A DNA stretch of 25,343 nucleotides, from the NCBI GenBank assembly GCA_046154695.1, contig JBJXFI010000302.1, positions 1 to 25,343 on the forward strand, read 5' to 3'. A program made the translations under genes and the position numbers. Positions 25,325 through 25,343 of this stretch are shown piece by piece. The stretch comes from DALYLB01 sp046154695 (GTDB lineage: Bacteria; Acidobacteriota; Blastocatellia; RBC074). Position 1 is the stretch's first letter. Every line of letters begins with the position of its first letter. The notes below the pieces were generated by a model. It worked only from the letters and a program-made list of their open reading frames with translations, did no database searches and was not told where the DNA came from.

Positions 25325-25343
25325 GTCAGCTTACGAGACAATC

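Overview
The window comes from a GC-rich bacterial chromosome, most likely an acidobacterium or a close relative. That guess is inference. It rests on the secreted TPR-CHAT protein next to an ECF sigma factor and a membrane regulator, the MtrA/MtrB-type electron conduit, and several families of short palindromic intergenic repeats. There is no rRNA, tRNA, CRISPR array, phage gene or intact insertion sequence. Genes run in five blocks of alternating strand.

Block 1 (1-6617, minus strand). An AAC(6')-like GNAT acetyltransferase and an MOFRL-type glycerate 2-kinase are followed by a copper module: a small secreted Cys/Met-rich protein, a YtkA-like lipoprotein with a Met cluster, and a CusA-type RND pump that runs off the left edge. 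A roughly 213-bp non-coding element with 13-bp terminal inverted repeats and an 11-bp target duplication sits between the acetyltransferase and the kinase. Its removal would leave a 35-nt gap.

Block 2 (6739-8642, plus strand). A YjjX-type inosine/xanthosine triphosphatase overlaps by 4 nt a SAM methyltransferase that carries an extra C-terminal beta-rich region. The methyltransferase overlaps the converging YfhO-type gene by 52 bp.

Block 3 (8591-13808, minus strand). An ACT-domain malic enzyme, a DPM1-like family 2 glycosyltransferase, and a 990-residue YfhO-family membrane protein. The last two are 3 nt apart and probably act together in lipid-linked sugar transfer.

Block 4 (14222-19825, plus strand). 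A secreted protein with a beta domain, TPR repeats and a CHAT (caspase-like) domain with intact His and Cys; a divergent ECF sigma factor; and a single-pass membrane protein shaped like an anti-sigma factor but lacking a zinc motif. This is the best candidate for an undescribed system: a periplasmic protease that may gate a transcription factor. A strong terminator-like hairpin follows.

Block 5 (20495-25189, minus strand). A three-gene operon encodes a decaheme DmsE/MtrA-type cytochrome, a 710-residue MtrB/PioB-type outer-membrane barrel and a small monoheme cytochrome c. Together these form a likely trans-outer-membrane electron conduit. Upstream lies a secreted alpha/beta hydrolase whose 3' half has been replaced by repeat-derived sequence. 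A TetR-type palindrome sits at the right edge.
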